A DNA stretch of 64,000 nt, taken from contig NZ_ASJB01000042.1 of NCBI RefSeq assembly GCF_000478275.1, positions 186,001 to 250,000 of the forward strand, in the 5' to 3' direction. Origin of the DNA: Amycolatopsis orientalis DSM 40040 = KCTC 9412 (GTDB lineage Bacteria; Actinomycetota; Actinomycetes; Mycobacteriales; Pseudonocardiaceae). A model generated the notes under the pieces. The model made no database searches. It saw only the letters and a program-made list of their open reading frames with translations, and was not told the origin of the DNA. Shown piece by piece: positions 62,964 to 64,000 of the stretch (positions are counted from its first letter, which is position 1; each line of letters opens with the position of its first letter). Position numbers and translations under genes: made by a program.

Positions 62964-64000
62964 GGTAGCGGCCGTCCTGCTGCACCATGACGAAGGTGGC
63001 CCGCTCCGTCGTCGTCCCCCCGGACGCCTTGACGTAGGTGAGCGTCGCCGTCACCGTGGTGCCGGATTCGGACACGTTCGACACGGTCACCGCGCGGTAG
63101 TCCTTCCAGAAGTTCGAGTACCGCTCGAAACTCTGGTTCTTGGTCCGCTTGAAGTTGTCGGTCAGCGTCGCGAAACCGGCCTGCAGGTTCCCCGGGATGA
63201 GGCCGTAGTACGCCGCGAGCGCCTGCCCCGGCGTCTGTGCCGGAGGCGGCGGCGCCGCCGAAGACGACGAGGTCGGTGGCGGCGGTGACGAAGACGGAGG
63301 CGGCGAGGAAGGTGTCGGCGACGGTTCGGCGGACGACGGCGCCGGGGTGGCGGTCTGCGACTGCGAACCGGCGGGCGGTGCCGCGTCCGAGGGGGTGTCC
63401 TCGCCGCGGGTGAGCACCACGACCACGGCGGCGATGACGGCCGCGAGCACGAGGAACGCGACGATCACGCCGATCAGGACGCCTTTGCGCGCCCGCGGCG
63501 GCGGCTCCTCGGCGACCAGCGTCGTCGGCTCCCCCGCAGCCAGCGCCCGCAGCTCCCGCTCGGTCTCGGTCATCGTCGGCCTGCTGTCCGGCCGGACGTC
63601 GAGCAGCCTGGTCAGCAGCGGGGTGAGGATGCCCGATTTGACCGGTGGGGTGATCTCCCCGCTCGACGCGCGGTACAGCAGCGCGATCGGGTTCTCCGCC
63701 GTGCCGTAGGGCGTGCCGCCTTCGAGCGCGGTGTACAGCGTCGCGCCGAGCGAGAACACGTCGGAAGCGAAAGTGGCGTCCTCACCGCGGGCGACCTCGG
63801 GCGCCAGGAACGCCGGCGTCCCGGAGATCTCGCCGGTCGCGGTGAGCTGGACGTCACCCATCGCCCGCGAGATCCCGAAGTCGGTGATCTTGACGGTGCC
63901 GTCCTCGCCGAGCAGGACGTTGCCGGGCTTGATGTCGCGGTGGACGATGCCCGCCCGGTGCGCGGCCGCCAGCGCCGAGCACAGCTGGATGGCGAGCCGG
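62944..64000 (-). CDS. Serine/threonine protein kinase, C-terminal part (start outside window)
   Basis: The frame is open to the right edge. The visible part begins inside the kinase domain with the catalytic loop HRDIKPGN, then DFG (TDFGISRAMGD) and APE (FLAPEVARG). It continues to a single membrane helix (VLIGVIVAFLVLAAVIAAVVVVL), a Ser/Pro-rich linker and an extracytoplasmic domain (TPGQALAAYYGLIPGNLQAGF...) related to small sensor domains of actinobacterial PknD/PASTA-less kinases. It probably signals envelope state. Confidence 0.92.
   Translation of the reverse strand, partial: RLAIQLCSALAAAHRAGIVHRDIKPGNVLLGEDGTVKITDFGISRAMGDVQLTATGEISGTPAFLAPEVARGEDATFASDVFSLGATLYTALEGGTPYGTAENPIALLYRASSGEITPPVKSGILTPLLTRLLDVRPDSRPTMTETERELRALAAGEPTTLVAEEPPPRARKGVLIGVIVAFLVLAAVIAAVVVVLTRGEDTPSDAAPPAGSQSQTATPAPSSAEPSPTPSSPPPSSSPPPPTSSSSAAPPPPAQTPGQALAAYYGLIPGNLQAGFATLTDNFKRTKNQSFERYSNFWKDYRAVTVSNVSESGTTVTATLTYVKASGGTTTERATFVMVQQDGRYLIDSQR

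Noticed and set aside
1-64000. tRNA, rRNA and insertion sequences
   Set aside because: No tRNA-like cloverleaf, ribosomal RNA or transposase sequence was recognised on reading both strands, though a dedicated scan was not possible.

Overview
The window is GC-rich DNA from an actinobacterium. Gene content (F420-dependent LLM enzymes, UdgX, a SigF/SigB-type sigma factor with an RsbW-like partner, cytochrome P450s, AfsR-type NB-ARC regulator) and frequent 4-bp gene overlaps suggest Pseudonocardiaceae, probably Amycolatopsis or a close relative. The genus is an inference from style and is not proven. No tRNA, rRNA, CRISPR array, transposase or prophage was seen.

Region 1 (1-5.8 kb, plus strand) is a sugar/heptose operon: the end of a carbamoyltransferase, then gmhA, bifunctional hldE, an SDR, a family 9 glycosyltransferase, a nucleotide-sugar dehydrogenase and an FMN reductase, nearly all overlapping. 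The missing heptose phosphatase (GmhB) lies at 15.7-17.2 kb, fused to a family 2 glycosyltransferase and followed by a second family 9 transferase.

Region 2 (5.8-19.1 kb) holds stress and housekeeping genes: lipoprotein, DUF6766 membrane protein, hemerythrin, an epimerase/nucleotidyltransferase-BON/phosphoesterase/PhoU operon, FUSC transporter, aldehyde dehydrogenase, large-subunit catalase and an SDR. Many carry a GNNT-N15/16-GGGTA promoter.

Region 3 (19.2-43.4 kb, almost all minus strand) looks like a biosynthetic gene cluster with no NRPS or PKS. A 13.3-kb operon runs leftward from 43408 to 30101: ATP-grasp ligase, lysine/ornithine-type N-hydroxylase, cupin, MetRS-like protein, MFS exporter, solute-binding-like protein without a signal peptide, a second ATP-grasp ligase, both subunits of a B12 glutamate mutase, an AsnRS-like class II synthetase paralogue, a GltS-type FMN enzyme and a small protein. 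N-hydroxylase + cupin + MetRS-like is the known hydrazine (N-N bond) forming machinery, here with cupin and MetRS-like parts as separate overlapping genes. A second block (28.2-19.2 kb) adds an NB-ARC regulator, a complete carbamoyltransferase, a DAO-type flavoenzyme with a third ATP-grasp ligase, a dimethylargininase-like enzyme, a cation antiporter and a 2-oxoglutarate dioxygenase. The same bipartite motif sits 56-57 bp upstream of both the 43408 operon and the carbamoyltransferase, tying the blocks together. I infer an undescribed hydrazine-containing peptide or amino-acid antimetabolite assembled by ATP-grasp and tRNA-synthetase-derived enzymes.

Region 4 (43.7-64 kb) returns to stress physiology: small lipoprotein, VOC protein, DUF2975/XRE pair, P450 and UdgX (divergent), LLM enzymes, anti-sigma/sigma pair at 49.4-50.6 kb, a membrane-stress operon (holin-like, DUF3618, DUF4235, NDH-2-like, hypothetical), a ThDP oxidase, regulators, a second P450 and a truncated Ser/Thr kinase. 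GGGTA promoters recur, and in seven genes the start codon lies only 8-9 nt after the -10 box, which implies leaderless mRNAs. A perfect intergenic palindrome family with compensatory changes marks many 3' ends.
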